In this document: positions 16,400-25,973 of the stretch, in pieces | Layout: every line of letters starts with the position of its first letter | Position numbering within the stretch: position 1 is the stretch's first letter | Source of the DNA: Nitrobacter sp963807355 | Lineage (GTDB): Bacteria > Pseudomonadota > Alphaproteobacteria > Rhizobiales > Xanthobacteraceae | Length of the DNA: 64,000 bases | Assembly: GCA_963807355.1 (NCBI GenBank) | Contig: CAWEBX010000007.1 | Location: forward strand, 186,001 to 250,000 | Direction of reading: 5' to 3' | Notes under the pieces: generated by a model | The model's database searches: none | What the model saw: the letters and a program-made list of their open reading frames with translations, nothing else | What the model was told of the DNA's origin: nothing | Made by a program: the position numbers and the translations under genes

Positions 16400-17254
16400 T
16401 CAGGTGGATGCCGATTGCTCCGGCGTCTTATCTTCCAGTGCCCTGGCGACGGCGCGGAAGTCCAGCCACCCCATCCGCTTGTAGGATGGGGAGCGCAGGA
16501 GGTATGCCGGATGGAACGTCGCCATCGCACGGATCGTTCGCATGCCGGTATCGTAGTCGAACCATTTGCCGCGGGTCCTCATGATTCCCTCACGGGTCTG
16601 CAGCAGCGTCTGCGTTGAGGGATTGCCGAGGGTGACCAGAACGTCAGGGTTCACCAGTTCGACCTGGCGTCGGATGAACGGCAGGCAAATCTGAGTTTCC
16701 TGCGGCGTCGGCGTCCGGTTGCCGGGCGGGCGCCATGGAATGACGTTGGCGATGTAGACGTCGCTGCGCTTGAGGCCGATCGCCCCTATCATCCGGTTGA
16801 GAAGTTGCCCTGAGCGGCCGACGAACGGCAGGCCCTCGATGTCCTCGTCGCGTCCCGGCGCCTCGCCGACGAACATCAGCCGCGCCTGCGGGTTGCCGTC
16901 GGCGAAGACCAGCTGCGAAGCGGTGAATTTCAGCGCGCAGCCCTCGAAGCTCTCGAGCAGGGCGCGCAGGGCCTCGAGTGAGGGGGCGGTGCGGGCGGCC
17001 TCGCGCGCGGATTCGATCGCAATGTCTGGCGGCGGGGCAATTCCGGCGCGAGGTGCTGCCGTGGCGGTCTGGCGAGGCGGCTGCCGTGCCGCGACGGGAG
17101 CGGTTCCGGCCTCAGCGGCGGCTGGCCGGTCGGGAGGTGTCAGATCGGGCGTGGAGAGGCGGTCGATCGGTTCATCCCCCAGCGCACAGTCGACCCCCGC
17201 TTCGAGATAGAAGGTCAGGAGTTCCCGCACAGTGGTCGCTTGATCTGATGTCAT
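16400..17254 (-). CDS. Uracil-DNA glycosylase, family 4-like, lacking two Fe-S cysteines
   Basis: 284 residues. The N-terminal 95 are Pro/Ala-rich and probably disordered. The catalytic domain has motif A GEAPGRDED (130-138), the GLPFVGRSGQLLNRM loop, the WRPPGNRTPTPQE segment (174-186) and the C-terminal HPAYLLRSP motif, all typical of family 4 enzymes that remove uracil from DNA. Family 4 enzymes usually hold a 4Fe-4S cluster on four cysteines. Here only C106 and C190 remain: the CxxC partner is K109, and the cysteine usual before RPPGN is W174. It may therefore lack the cluster. I recall that Bradyrhizobium has an unusual uracil glycosylase of this type. Its ATG (17254) is divergent from etfQO. 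Confidence 0.85.
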   Translation of the reverse strand: MTSDQATTVRELLTFYLEAGVDCALGDEPIDRLSTPDLTPPDRPAAAEAGTAPVAARQPPRQTATAAPRAGIAPPPDIAIESAREAARTAPSLEALRALLESFEGCALKFTASQLVFADGNPQARLMFVGEAPGRDEDIEGLPFVGRSGQLLNRMIGAIGLKRSDVYIANVIPWRPPGNRTPTPQETQICLPFIRRQVELVNPDVLVTLGNPSTQTLLQTREGIMRTRGKWFDYDTGMRTIRAMATFHPAYLLRSPSYKRMGWLDFRAVARALEDKTPEQSAST

Positions 17255-17408
17255 GTGGGATCCACGATTTGCCGGACACTAACCTGCAAGGGGGTCTGCG
17301 TGGAACGCAGGGCGGGTGCTTTCCCTGGTTGTTCTCGAGTAAAAAATCGGAAACAACAAGCCGTAGAAGCATTACAAACGCGAAGGTCGCCGGTTGCGGA
17401 AGCAGAAC

Positions 17409-19070
17409 ATGAGCAGCGACGAATTGCCACCGCGCGAGTCGATGGATTTCGATGTCGTTATCGTTGGCGCGGGACCATCCGGCCTGTCGGCGGCGATCCG
17501 GCTCAAGCAGCTCGACTCCGATCTTAGTATCGTCATCGTTGAAAAAGGGTCGGAGGTCGGCGCCCATATCCTGTCCGGCGCGGTGATCGATCCTGCCGGG
17601 CTCGACAAGCTGGTGCCGGACTGGCGGAACGATCTCGATTGCCCCCTCAAGACGCAGGTCAAAGACGACCGGTTCTATTGGATGACGCGGGGTAGCGCGA
17701 TCCGGCTTCCCGGCTTCCTCATGCCGCCGCTGATGAACAATCATCACTGCTACATCGGCTCGCTCGGCAACGTCTGCCGCTGGCTTGCGCGGAAAGCGGA
17801 AGTGCTCGGTATCGAAATCTATCCCGGCTTCGCGGCAACGGAAGTGCTCTACAACGACGATGGCGCGGTGCGCGGCATTGCGACTGGCGACATGGGCGTC
17901 GCGCGGGACGGCTCGCGAAAGAGTTCCTACACACGCGGCATGGAACTGCTCGGCAAGTATACGCTGTTCGCGGAAGGCGCCCGGGGCAGCTTGTCGAAGC
18001 AGTTGAACGCGAGATTTGCTCTTGACAAGACCAGTGAACCGCCAGAATTCGGTATCGGCTTCAAGGAGGTCTGGCAGGTCGACCCCGCCCGGCACCGCAA
18101 CGGGCTGATCCAGCACTCATTCGGTTGGCCGCTGAACAATTCCACCGGCGGCGGCTCGTTTCTCTATCACTATGACGACGATCGCGTCGCCGTCGGATTC
18201 GTGGTTCACCTCAACTATGACGACCCGTACCTGTCACCGTTCGATGAGTTCCAGCAGTTCAAGACCCATCCCGCGATCCGGAGCGTGTTCGAAGGCGGCA
18301 AACGGCTCGCCTACGGTGCGCGCGCCATCACCGAGGGCGGCTACCAGTCGGTGCCGCGCCTAACCTTCCCGGGCGGCGCGCTGATCGGCTGCGCGGCGGG
18401 ATTCGTTAACGTTCCGCGCATCAAGGGCGTTCACAACGCAATGGGCAGCGGAATGCTGGCTGCGGAGCACGTCGCTGCGGCGCTCGGCAGCGGGCGCGCC
18501 AACGACGAGATCGCCGAGTACGAGAATGCCTGGCGCGGTTCCGCGGTCGGCAGGGATCTGTTCAAGGTCCGTAACGTCAAGCCGTTATGGTCGAAGTTCG
18601 GCACCCTCGCCGGGGTGGCGTTGGGCGGCCTTGACATGTGGACCAACACTTTGTTCGGTTTCTCGTTGTTGGGAACTTGGCCGCACGCAAAGCCGGACGG
18701 TCAGACGCTCGACCCAGCCAGAGCCCATGTGCGGATCGTCTATCCGAAGCCGGACGGCAAACTGACCTTCGACAAACTTTCGTCGGTGTTCCTCTCCAAC
18801 ACCAATCACGAGGAGGATCAGCCGGTTCATTTGAAGGTCGCCGATATGACCCTGCAGAAGACCTCGGAACACGACGTGTATGCCGGTCCGTCGAACCGTT
18901 ATTGTCCTGCCGGCGTTTATGAATGGGTGGAGGAAGGCTCGACCGTGCGTTATCAGATCAACGCGCAGAACTGCGTCCACTGCAAGACCTGTGATGTGAA
19001 AGACCCAAATGGCAACATCACCTGGGTGCCGCCCGAAGGGGGCGGTGGACCCAATTACGAGGCGATGTGA
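17409..19070 (+). CDS. etfQO: Electron transfer flavoprotein-ubiquinone oxidoreductase
   Basis: 553 residues from ATG 17409 (MSSDELPPRESMDFD); a TTG at 17394 is possible but less likely. It has the FAD-binding GAGPSG (20-25), the EKGSEVGAHILSGA segment, and a C-terminal 4Fe-4S binding region with RYCPAGVYEW then CVHCKTCDVKDP. The enzyme takes electrons from electron transfer flavoprotein (fed by acyl-CoA and amino-acid dehydrogenases) and reduces ubiquinone at the membrane. Length and motifs match the whole family. The ETF genes are not in the window. Divergent from the uracil glycosylase gene. Confidence 0.95.
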   Translation: MSSDELPPRESMDFDVVIVGAGPSGLSAAIRLKQLDSDLSIVIVEKGSEVGAHILSGAVIDPAGLDKLVPDWRNDLDCPLKTQVKDDRFYWMTRGSAIRLPGFLMPPLMNNHHCYIGSLGNVCRWLARKAEVLGIEIYPGFAATEVLYNDDGAVRGIATGDMGVARDGSRKSSYTRGMELLGKYTLFAEGARGSLSKQLNARFALDKTSEPPEFGIGFKEVWQVDPARHRNGLIQHSFGWPLNNSTGGGSFLYHYDDDRVAVGFVVHLNYDDPYLSPFDEFQQFKTHPAIRSVFEGGKRLAYGARAITEGGYQSVPRLTFPGGALIGCAAGFVNVPRIKGVHNAMGSGMLAAEHVAAALGSGRANDEIAEYENAWRGSAVGRDLFKVRNVKPLWSKFGTLAGVALGGLDMWTNTLFGFSLLGTWPHAKPDGQTLDPARAHVRIVYPKPDGKLTFDKLSSVFLSNTNHEEDQPVHLKVADMTLQKTSEHDVYAGPSNRYCPAGVYEWVEEGSTVRYQINAQNCVHCKTCDVKDPNGNITWVPPEGGGGPNYEAM

Positions 19071-19397
19071 ATCTCCGGACGCCTGCGATTATGAGCGCGG
19101 CCCTGATAACGCCATACTTGGCGATGCAAGCGGTTGGGTCGCCGCCGATCCTTGCCGCGGGAGGTCAAACGCGGCATTGTCGCGCGGCTGGTTGAGGTCA
19201 GTGGTGAATACCCAAGACAACAAATGTCAATCCAGCCCCGATCCGGGCTTGCGAGCGTTCCTTGATTTCGCATTTGCAAAGACACTCGCTGAAACGCGGC
19301 GCGAATGTTAGAAGCGGATCATGCAATGGTGCCGGCCGGGTTGCATATTGAAAACCCTGATGTTCGTGCCGTGAAATCTGGAGCTACGCGAATCCCG
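19071..19397. other. No gene seen
   Basis: Some 330 bases between the ETF-ubiquinone oxidoreductase and the TPR protein. The TPR frame is open from 19305, but its first 31 codons do not look like part of the protein. No hairpin, repeat or RNA gene stands out. Confidence 0.4.
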
Positions 19398-21179
19398 ATG
19401 TTGTCCATTCGTTTCAATCGCCTGGCGATGATTGTCGCTGCTGCGACATTGTTGGCTCCGTCCGGTCCGGTGGCGGCTCAGACGCCGGACCATCCGACCG
19501 AAACCGCGCAATTTCCGAGTGCCAAGGATCTGCGCACCATGACGACGTCGGGCAGCTATCTCGCTGCGCGCCATGCCAGCGTTGAGCGCGATGCCATGTC
19601 TGCGGCGACGTTCTATCGTTCGGCGTTGCGTACCGATCCAAAAAACAACGAGCTTCTGGATCGCGCGTTCATTTCGTCGCTGGCCGAAGGCGATATCGCC
19701 ATCGCCGTGAAGCTGGCCGACCGCATTCTCGCCATCGATAAATCCAACCGGGTCGCGCGGCTGGTTGTCGGCGTCCATAATCTCAAGTTGAAGAAGTACG
19801 CGGTCGCCCAAAAAAATATCAAACAGTCCATCCGTGGACCGATCACCGATCTCGTGGCGACGCTGCTGGCGGGCTGGGCCGACTATGGCGCAGACGACAC
19901 TAAACAGGCCGTCGCCAACATTGACGCGCTGACCGGTCCGGAATGGTACCCGATCTTCAAGGATCTGCATTCGGGGATGTTGCTCGATCTTGCGGGCCGG
20001 AACAAAGAAGCCGGCGCTCGTCTCGAGCGCGCTTACAAACTCGACGATTCGGCGCTCCGCGTGGCCGATGCCTATGCGCGGTGGCTGTCGCGCAACAAGG
20101 ACGGCGCTGCGGCGTTGGCCGTGTATGAGGCGTTCGACAAAAAACTGGCGCGGCATCCGTTGATTCAGGAAGGCATCAAAGAGATCAAGGCCGGCAAGAA
20201 GCTGCCGCAACTCGTCAGCTCGCCGCAAACCGGCGCCGCCGAGGCCCTTTACGGCATCGGCGCATCCTTGACCCGGCGCGGCGGCGAGGACCTGGCTTTG
20301 GTCTATTTGCAGCTCGCACTTTATCTCTCGCCCGATCATTCAATGGCGCTGTTGTCACTCGCCGATCTCTATGAATCAGTGAAGAAGCCGGAGATGGCGA
20401 TCGGCGTCTATCAGCGTGTACCGGTCGATTCCCCGCTGAAGCGCAATGCCCAGATTCAACTTGCTACCAATCTCGATGCCGTTGATCGCAGCGACGAGGC
20501 GATCAAAATTCTCAGGGGTGTCACGGAGCAGGATTCGAGCGACCTGGAAGCCATCATGGCGCTCGGCAACGTCGAGCGGGGCCGCAAGAAGTTCGCCGAT
20601 TGCGCAAAGACCTACGGCAAAGGCATCGATGTTATCGCCGAGACCAAGGGTAAGCCTAATTGGGTCTACTACTATTTCCGCGGTATCTGCGAAGAACGGT
20701 CAAAGAACTGGGACAAGGCGGAAGCCGATATGAAGAAGGCACTCGAGATTCAGCCCGAGCAGCCGCATGTGCTGAACTATCTCGGTTACTCCTGGATCGA
20801 TCGCGGCCTCAATCTCGATGAAGCCATGAAGATGATCAAGCACGCCGTCGATCAGCGGCCGGACGACGGCTATATCGTCGACAGCCTCGGCTGGGCCTAT
20901 TACCGCATCGGCAATTACGAGGAGGCGGTCAAGACGCTGGAGCGCGCCATCAACCTCAAGCCCGAGGATCCGACGGTGAACGATCACCTTGGCGACGCTT
21001 ACTGGCGCGTCGGCCGGACGCTGGAAGCAAAATTTCAGTGGGCGCACGCGCGCGACCTGAAGCCGGAAGCCGAAGAGTTGCCGAAAATCGAGGCGAAGAT
21101 CGAAAAAGGCTTGCCGGCGGACGAAACTCCGTCAGCAGCCTCGGCGGACAAAAAGAAGGATGACGGCAAGGGCGGCTAA
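19398..21179 (+). CDS. Secreted or periplasmic tetratricopeptide-repeat protein
   Basis: 593 residues from ATG 19398 (MLSIRFNRLAMIV), chosen because it gives a clean signal peptide ending PVAAQ near residue 27. The rest is helical with several TPR units, clearest at the C-terminus (for example LNYLGYSWIDRGLNLDEAM, then DSLGWAYYRIGNYEEAVK and DHLGDAYWRVGRTLEA). A Lys/Asp-rich tail (ADKKKDDGKGG) ends it. Large TPR proteins of this kind, with the LGY-W and DSLGWAYY motifs, are conserved in alphaproteobacteria without assigned function. It lies 135 bases before ispE on the same strand. Confidence 0.85.
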   Translation: MLSIRFNRLAMIVAAATLLAPSGPVAAQTPDHPTETAQFPSAKDLRTMTTSGSYLAARHASVERDAMSAATFYRSALRTDPKNNELLDRAFISSLAEGDIAIAVKLADRILAIDKSNRVARLVVGVHNLKLKKYAVAQKNIKQSIRGPITDLVATLLAGWADYGADDTKQAVANIDALTGPEWYPIFKDLHSGMLLDLAGRNKEAGARLERAYKLDDSALRVADAYARWLSRNKDGAAALAVYEAFDKKLARHPLIQEGIKEIKAGKKLPQLVSSPQTGAAEALYGIGASLTRRGGEDLALVYLQLALYLSPDHSMALLSLADLYESVKKPEMAIGVYQRVPVDSPLKRNAQIQLATNLDAVDRSDEAIKILRGVTEQDSSDLEAIMALGNVERGRKKFADCAKTYGKGIDVIAETKGKPNWVYYYFRGICEERSKNWDKAEADMKKALEIQPEQPHVLNYLGYSWIDRGLNLDEAMKMIKHAVDQRPDDGYIVDSLGWAYYRIGNYEEAVKTLERAINLKPEDPTVNDHLGDAYWRVGRTLEAKFQWAHARDLKPEAEELPKIEAKIEKGLPADETPSAASADKKKDDGKGG

Positions 21180-21314
21180 GAAGGGCGGCGGCGCACCCCG
21201 GCCGTCGTGGCGGCGTCGCTTGCGGAATTTACACCTCCGTCGCGAACCATGCTCGCCTAGCGCAATCGCAAAAATCATTTGATTCATGCGCCGTTTTTGG
21301 ATTTGACATCCGCT

Positions 21315-22250
21315 ATGATCGTCACCGGCGCTACCGATCTGGAAACGGCCACACCGGCGCTGAGTGAGACGGCGCGCGCCAAGGTCAATCTGACGCTGCG
21401 GGTCGTGGGCCGGCGCGCCGACGGTTTTCACGATCTTGAAAGCGTGGTGGCATTTGCCGACTGCGTCGATCGTCTCACGCTGACACAGGGCGCGGATCTA
21501 TCGCTGGTTGCTGGCGGCCCGCGGGCGCAGGAGTGCGGCCAGACAGCCGATAATCTCATTCTCAAGGCGGCGCGGCTATTCAGCGAACGGGTCGCAAATC
21601 TGAAGGCAGGCACCTTTGCGCTGGACAAGCATTTGCCGGTCGCAGCCGGCATCGGCGGCGGATCAGCTGATGCGGCTGCGGCGTTGCGGCTTCTGGCGAG
21701 GGTCAACGGCATTGCGATGGACGATCCGCGATTGATCGAGACGGCGCGACTGACCGGCGCCGACGTGCCGGTTTGTGTCCGCTCGGCAAGCTGCGTCATG
21801 ACGGGCGTCGGCGAATCGTTGCTGCCGCTGGATCTGCCGCCGATGCCCGCTGTCCTGGTCAACCCCCGCGTTCCCGTCGCCACAAAGGAGGTCTTCGCCG
21901 CACTCGGCCTTCGCAAAGGTGAACTGAATGTCGGCGTCAACGATGTGATCGAGGCTATCATGTGGCCAAAGGCCGGTGCTCCGATGGACGATTGGCTCAC
22001 CATGCTGTCGGACGGCACCAATGATCTCGAAGCACCGGCGATCCGCATTCAGCCGGTGATCGGTGAGGTGCTGGCGAGATTGCGGGCAACCGGCGCGCGG
22101 CTGTCACGGATGTCGGGCTCGGGAGCGACGTGCTTTGCGATCTTCAGCGACGAGGCGGATGCGCATCACGCCGCGCAGACTATCCGGCTCGATCGCCCGC
22201 AATGGTGGGTTCATGCGGGGATGCTGGGGGAGGCTCGTGACGGAGTTTGA
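21315..22250 (+). CDS. ispE: 4-diphosphocytidyl-2-C-methyl-D-erythritol kinase IspE
   Basis: 311 residues from ATG 21315. IspE phosphorylates CDP-methylerythritol in the non-mevalonate (MEP) pathway to isoprenoids. It is a GHMP kinase: N-terminal ARAKVNLTLRVVGRRADGFHDL, the ATP-binding loop LPVAAGIGGGSADAAAA (near residue 115), and MSGSGATCFAIF near the C-terminus. Length fits. It is convergent with the polyprenyl synthase gene, 45 bases apart; together they make and use isoprenoid units. Confidence 0.96.
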   Translation: MIVTGATDLETATPALSETARAKVNLTLRVVGRRADGFHDLESVVAFADCVDRLTLTQGADLSLVAGGPRAQECGQTADNLILKAARLFSERVANLKAGTFALDKHLPVAAGIGGGSADAAAALRLLARVNGIAMDDPRLIETARLTGADVPVCVRSASCVMTGVGESLLPLDLPPMPAVLVNPRVPVATKEVFAALGLRKGELNVGVNDVIEAIMWPKAGAPMDDWLTMLSDGTNDLEAPAIRIQPVIGEVLARLRATGARLSRMSGSGATCFAIFSDEADAHHAAQTIRLDRPQWWVHAGMLGEARDGV

Positions 22251-22295
22251 CGGTTCTCATTCCGCGGCACCGGCGGACATCATCGCTCCGGATCG

Positions 22296-23306
22296 TCAGT
22301 GCGATCGTGCCAGGCAGAACACGACGACCTGTTCCAGCGCGCTCTTCATCGGCGATGGCGGAAACAGCGCTAGCGCATCGACCGCCATCGCGCCGTAGTG
22401 CTGAGCGCGATTGAGGGTATCCTCCAGCGCGCGATGCTTGGTCATCAGCCCGATGGCGTAATTGAGGTCGGAGTCGCCGATCTTGCCTTCCTCGAGCGCC
22501 CGCACCCAGAATTCGCGCTCGACATCGTTGCCGCGCCGGAACGCCAGCACGACCGGCAAGGTGATCTTGCCCTCGCGGAAATCATCGCCGACATTCTTGC
22601 CGAGCTTCGCCGACTTCCCTCCGTAATCAAGCACGTCATCGACAAGCTGGAAGGCGATCCCGAGGTTCATGCCGAAGCTTGCAGCAGCCGTTTCCTCAGC
22701 CTTTGGACGGCCGCCGAGCACCGGACCGACCTCGCAGGCGGCGGCGAATAGCTCGGCTGTCTTGCCGCGGATGACCGCGAGGTATTCGTCCTCCGTTGTG
22801 GCAGTGTTCTTCGCCGCCGCAAGCTGCATGACTTCCCCCTCGGCGATGGTGGCCGCCGCCGAAGACAGGATGTCGAGCGCGCGTAGAGAGCCGACCTCGA
22901 CCATCATTCGGAACGCTTGCCCAAGCAGGAAGTCGCCGACGAGAACGCTGGCCTCGTTGCCCCACACCATGCGGGCCGAGAGCTTGCCGCGGCGCAGCTC
23001 GCTTTCGTCGACCACGTCGTCGTGCAGCAGTGTCGCGGTGTGCATGAATTCCACCGAAGCCGCGAGCTTGACGTGACCTTCACCGGAATAGCCGGCGAGA
23101 TTGGCCATCGCCAGTGTCAGCATCGGGCGCAGCCGCTTGCCGCCGGACGAGATCAGGTGGTTGGCGACATCGGGGATCATCGTGACTTCGGACCCGGTCC
23201 GCGACAGGATGGTGGCGTTGACGCGCTCCATGTCGGTGGCGACGAGTTCGACGAGTTGGTCAATGGAGCCTGTCGAGTGACTTTCGAAGGGGACGATGAC
23301 CGCCAA
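22296..23306 (-). CDS. ispB: Polyprenyl (octaprenyl-type) diphosphate synthase
   Basis: 336 residues, the length of long-chain trans-polyprenyl synthases. It shows the first Asp-rich motif DDVVDESELRRG, with GGKRLRPML before it, and the second Asp-rich motif LVDDVLDYGG with FREGKITLP after it. These enzymes extend farnesyl diphosphate with isopentenyl units to the side chain of ubiquinone. The chain length cannot be read from the sequence, so the symbol is the most likely one. UbiA, which uses this chain, is at 53336-54292. Divergent from the DUF2007 gene. Confidence 0.93.
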   Translation of the reverse strand: MAVIVPFESHSTGSIDQLVELVATDMERVNATILSRTGSEVTMIPDVANHLISSGGKRLRPMLTLAMANLAGYSGEGHVKLAASVEFMHTATLLHDDVVDESELRRGKLSARMVWGNEASVLVGDFLLGQAFRMMVEVGSLRALDILSSAAATIAEGEVMQLAAAKNTATTEDEYLAVIRGKTAELFAAACEVGPVLGGRPKAEETAAASFGMNLGIAFQLVDDVLDYGGKSAKLGKNVGDDFREGKITLPVVLAFRRGNDVEREFWVRALEEGKIGDSDLNYAIGLMTKHRALEDTLNRAQHYGAMAVDALALFPPSPMKSALEQVVVFCLARSH

Positions 23307-23457
23307 GCATGGATCTCCGGGTTGCTAAATTCGTCTCATTCCAATCGCAGCACCATAGAAAGTGCCGGTCGACCCGGCAAGCGCAGGTAGTGGTTGACAT
23401 GGAGGTGTTGACATGGGCCACAGGGGCGTGAAGCTGGTTACGCCGGAGAACGTGACG

Positions 23458-23697
23458 TTGCGGGAATTGGTTCGAACCAACGATCTGGTGTTGGTGTCGG
23501 CGATCGGAGCGTTGCTGGACGGTGCCGGGATTTTTCACCTGGTGCTGGATCAGAACATGAGCGTGATCGAGGGGTCGCTCGGGGTGCTGCCCCGCCGCAT
23601 TCTGGTGAATGAGGATGACAATCGCGCGGCGCGACAGCTTCTCACCGAGGCCGGGCTTGCTCACGAATTACGCCCCGATGACCGACAGTCGACCTGA
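23458..23697 (+). CDS. DUF2007 domain protein
   Basis: About 79 residues if it starts at TTG 23458 (read MRELVRTND, the start I recall in homologues); GTG 23452 or the ATG 23413 are alternatives, and CGGAGAA at 23442-23448 could serve either of the first two. The sequence (VRTNDLVLVSAIGALLDGAGI, then LGVLPRRILV) fits DUF2007, a small domain thought to act in signalling or protein contact. It overlaps the following methyltransferase gene by 20 bases, so the two are likely translated together. Confidence 0.8.
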   Translation: MRELVRTNDLVLVSAIGALLDGAGIFHLVLDQNMSVIEGSLGVLPRRILVNEDDNRAARQLLTEAGLAHELRPDDRQST

Positions 23698-24448
23698 AGT
23701 TGGTGAGGATGCGTTTCTCGGCGGACGGCTGCGGTTGTATCAGCCTTCGTCAGGCCATCGCGCCGGCCACGACGCCATGCTGCTCGCCGCCGCGACGCCG
23801 GGCAGGCCCGGCGATCGTATCGTCGATTTCGGAGCGGGTGTGGGCGCTGCCGGGCTCGCGGTGGCGACGCGGATCGACAACGTCGATCTGGTGCTGGTTG
23901 AGCGTGACGAAACCCTTGCCGTTCTGGCGCGCCGAAACGCGGTTCTCAACAGCCTCGCGGCACGGGTCTGCATCCTCGATATCACAGCGGAGGCGGAGAC
24001 GTTCGCACGTGTCGGTCTGGGTCCCGACACCGCCGACGTGGTATTGATGAATCCTCCCTTCAACGATGCCGTACGGCATCGGCCGTCGCCGGACCAAGGC
24101 CGTCGCGCGGCGCATGTCGCGGAACCATCGGGTCTGGGCATTTGGACTCACGCCGCGCGGCGTATGCTGAAATCCGGAGGCGTGCTCAGTCTGATCTGGC
24201 GCAGCGACGGTCTGGCCGAGGTGCTTAGCGCGCTCGACCGCGGCTTCGGGGATATCGCGATCCGGCCCGTGCATCCGGACCCGCGCAAGCCGGCGATCCG
24301 CGTTCTGGTTCGCGCGGTCAAGGGGAGCCGATCACCGCTCAGACTTTGCCCGGATTTGATGCTCAGCAATGAGATGGGCTGTCCCACCAGAGAGGCTCAG
24401 GATGCTCTCGTGGGCGGTCAGGCTCTTGCCCCCACGGGGCTCCGGTGA
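23678..24448 (+). CDS. Class I SAM methyltransferase (tRNA1Val m6A37/TrmN6-like)
   Basis: 256 residues from ATG 23678. It has the AdoMet-binding motif VDFGAGVGAAGLAVA and the catalytic NPPF (in VVLMNPPFND), the mark of N6-adenine or N5-glutamine methyltransferases. The N-terminal LGGRLRLYQPSSGHRAGHDAMLLAA is typical of the YfiC/TrmN6 group that methylates A37 of tRNA1Val; in rhizobia such proteins are annotated simply as methyltransferase. The start overlaps DUF2007. The last 30 residues look less conserved than expected, so a late frame change cannot be excluded. Confidence 0.82.
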   Translation: MTDSRPEVGEDAFLGGRLRLYQPSSGHRAGHDAMLLAAATPGRPGDRIVDFGAGVGAAGLAVATRIDNVDLVLVERDETLAVLARRNAVLNSLAARVCILDITAEAETFARVGLGPDTADVVLMNPPFNDAVRHRPSPDQGRRAAHVAEPSGLGIWTHAARRMLKSGGVLSLIWRSDGLAEVLSALDRGFGDIAIRPVHPDPRKPAIRVLVRAVKGSRSPLRLCPDLMLSNEMGCPTREAQDALVGGQALAPTGLR

Positions 24449-24629
24449 AATGGCGGTGCTGAAAAGCGCGGTGTCCCTCCGCCCGCCCATTGCAGAGGAG
24501 CGCCGGGTGCCTCGCGCGGACCTGACGCGAATTGTCGCAAGAAGGCTACCGGTGAGTGCCTCCGGTAGATAGATGCTATTTCATCTTAATCAGGCGATTG
24601 GATGATGACGAATTGCCGAGGGAAACGCG

Positions 24630-25511
24630 ATGAGCGGACGGATAAAAGCAGCGCTGATGAAACTGGTTCCCAAGCGATGGCAGCGCGGGACGGCGGTGGT
24701 GCCGGTGGTGCGTTTGTCCGGCGTGATCGGCGCGGTCACGCCGCTCAAGCCCGGCATGACGCTCGCCGGCGTCGCCAAAACGCTGGAGCGAGCGTTTGCG
24801 GTGGACAACGCCAAAGCGGTGGCGCTGGTGGTCAATTCGCCGGGCGGTTCGCCGGTGCAGTCGCGCCAGATTTACCTGCGTATCCGGCAGCTCGCGCAGG
24901 AGAAAGAGCTTCCGGTGCTGGTCTTCGTCGAGGACGTCGCCGCCTCGGGCGGTTACATGATCGCCTGTGCGGGCGACGAGATTTTTTGCGATCCCTCTTC
25001 GATCCTGGGTTCGATCGGTGTGGTCGGCAGCAGCTTCGGCTTCACCGAACTGATCAGGAAAATCGGGGTCGAGCGAAGATTGTATACGGCAGGCGAACAC
25101 AAGGCGACGCTCGATCCCTTTCTTCCGGAAAACCCCGACGACGTGGGGCGGCTGAAGGCGATCCAGCGCGAGATTCACGCGACCTTCATCGAACTGGTGA
25201 AGGCAAGCCGCGGGGAGCGGCTGAAGGGAACGGACGACCTTTTGTTCACCGGAGAATACTGGGCCGGCGAGCGATCGGTCGCGCTCGGCCTTGCGGACGC
25301 GGTCGGCGATCTCCGCTCGACGCTGCGGGATCGGTTCGGCGATAAGGTCAGCACGCCGCTGATAGCGCCTTCGACCGGTCTGCTATCGGGGCTGTTTGGC
25401 CGCAAGGCGGGAGCTGGTACGCTGACCTCGTTCGATGGCATCGCGGGGCTGCCAGACGGGTTGATTTCCGCCCTCGAGACTCGGGCGATCTGGGCCAGGT
25501 TCGGATTTTAG
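24630..25511 (+). CDS. S49 family serine peptidase (SppA/SohB-like)
   Basis: 293 residues. The catalytic Ser is likely S106 in DVAASGGYM and the Lys is K158 in GEHKATLDP; their spacing of 52 residues matches the Ser-Lys dyad of SppA from Bacillus as I recall it. The NSPGGSP motif (69-75) forms the oxyanion region. S49 peptidases cut signal peptides or membrane protein remnants. There is no clear N-terminal membrane segment, only a basic stretch followed by VVPVVRLSGVIGA, so it may be cytosolic or loosely bound. Small membrane protein gene follows 120 bases later. Confidence 0.9.
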   Translation: MSGRIKAALMKLVPKRWQRGTAVVPVVRLSGVIGAVTPLKPGMTLAGVAKTLERAFAVDNAKAVALVVNSPGGSPVQSRQIYLRIRQLAQEKELPVLVFVEDVAASGGYMIACAGDEIFCDPSSILGSIGVVGSSFGFTELIRKIGVERRLYTAGEHKATLDPFLPENPDDVGRLKAIQREIHATFIELVKASRGERLKGTDDLLFTGEYWAGERSVALGLADAVGDLRSTLRDRFGDKVSTPLIAPSTGLLSGLFGRKAGAGTLTSFDGIAGLPDGLISALETRAIWARFGF

Positions 25512-25632
25512 GCCGCCGGGGGCATGCCGAACTCCCGTGTCATCAGTTTGAAAACAGCGATTGCGGGAACGATCAGGTTGCGTAAGAATATGGGCAATTG
25601 AGGGCCGACAACGTAAGGAAGAGGATCGACCG

Positions 25633-25818
25633 ATGCCACCGCTGATTGCACTTGCAGCTATTTTGGGTGGACTAGTCGCGGTTCGCTGGTTCTACAACAC
25701 CGCCAAGCGGATCAATCAGGAGCTCGAGGAAGCACGGATGGCCCGCGTTGCCGAGCCGGTGCGCCGTGATATTCCGACGCTGCGGCGAGATCGCAATGGC
25801 GCCTACCGGCCTGACTAG
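25633..25818 (+). CDS. Small single-pass membrane protein, unknown function (61 aa)
   Basis: ATG 25633 gives a membrane segment at residues 3-20 (PLIALAAILGGLVAVRWF) followed by a basic and acidic cytosolic helix and the C-terminal tail LRRDRNGAYRP. Similar short proteins are conserved in this bacterial group, always with this topology, as far as I recall. The longer frame (from 25561) adds residues unlike them. It is between the S49 peptidase and glyQ. Confidence 0.65.
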   Translation: MPPLIALAAILGGLVAVRWFYNTAKRINQELEEARMARVAEPVRRDIPTLRRDRNGAYRPD

Positions 25819-25973
25819 GTTTGTGCGGCACGCTTGAGGTCGCCGGGCTCGTGCCGATCCCGGGCAGATCCCGTTAACCCTTAGCGGTAAGCGCTCGCCG
25901 TCGCCTTGATTTGAGGAACGCGCGCCGATACGGTCGCGTCGCGTCGACCCATTTCGCGAATTCCCAAAAGACG

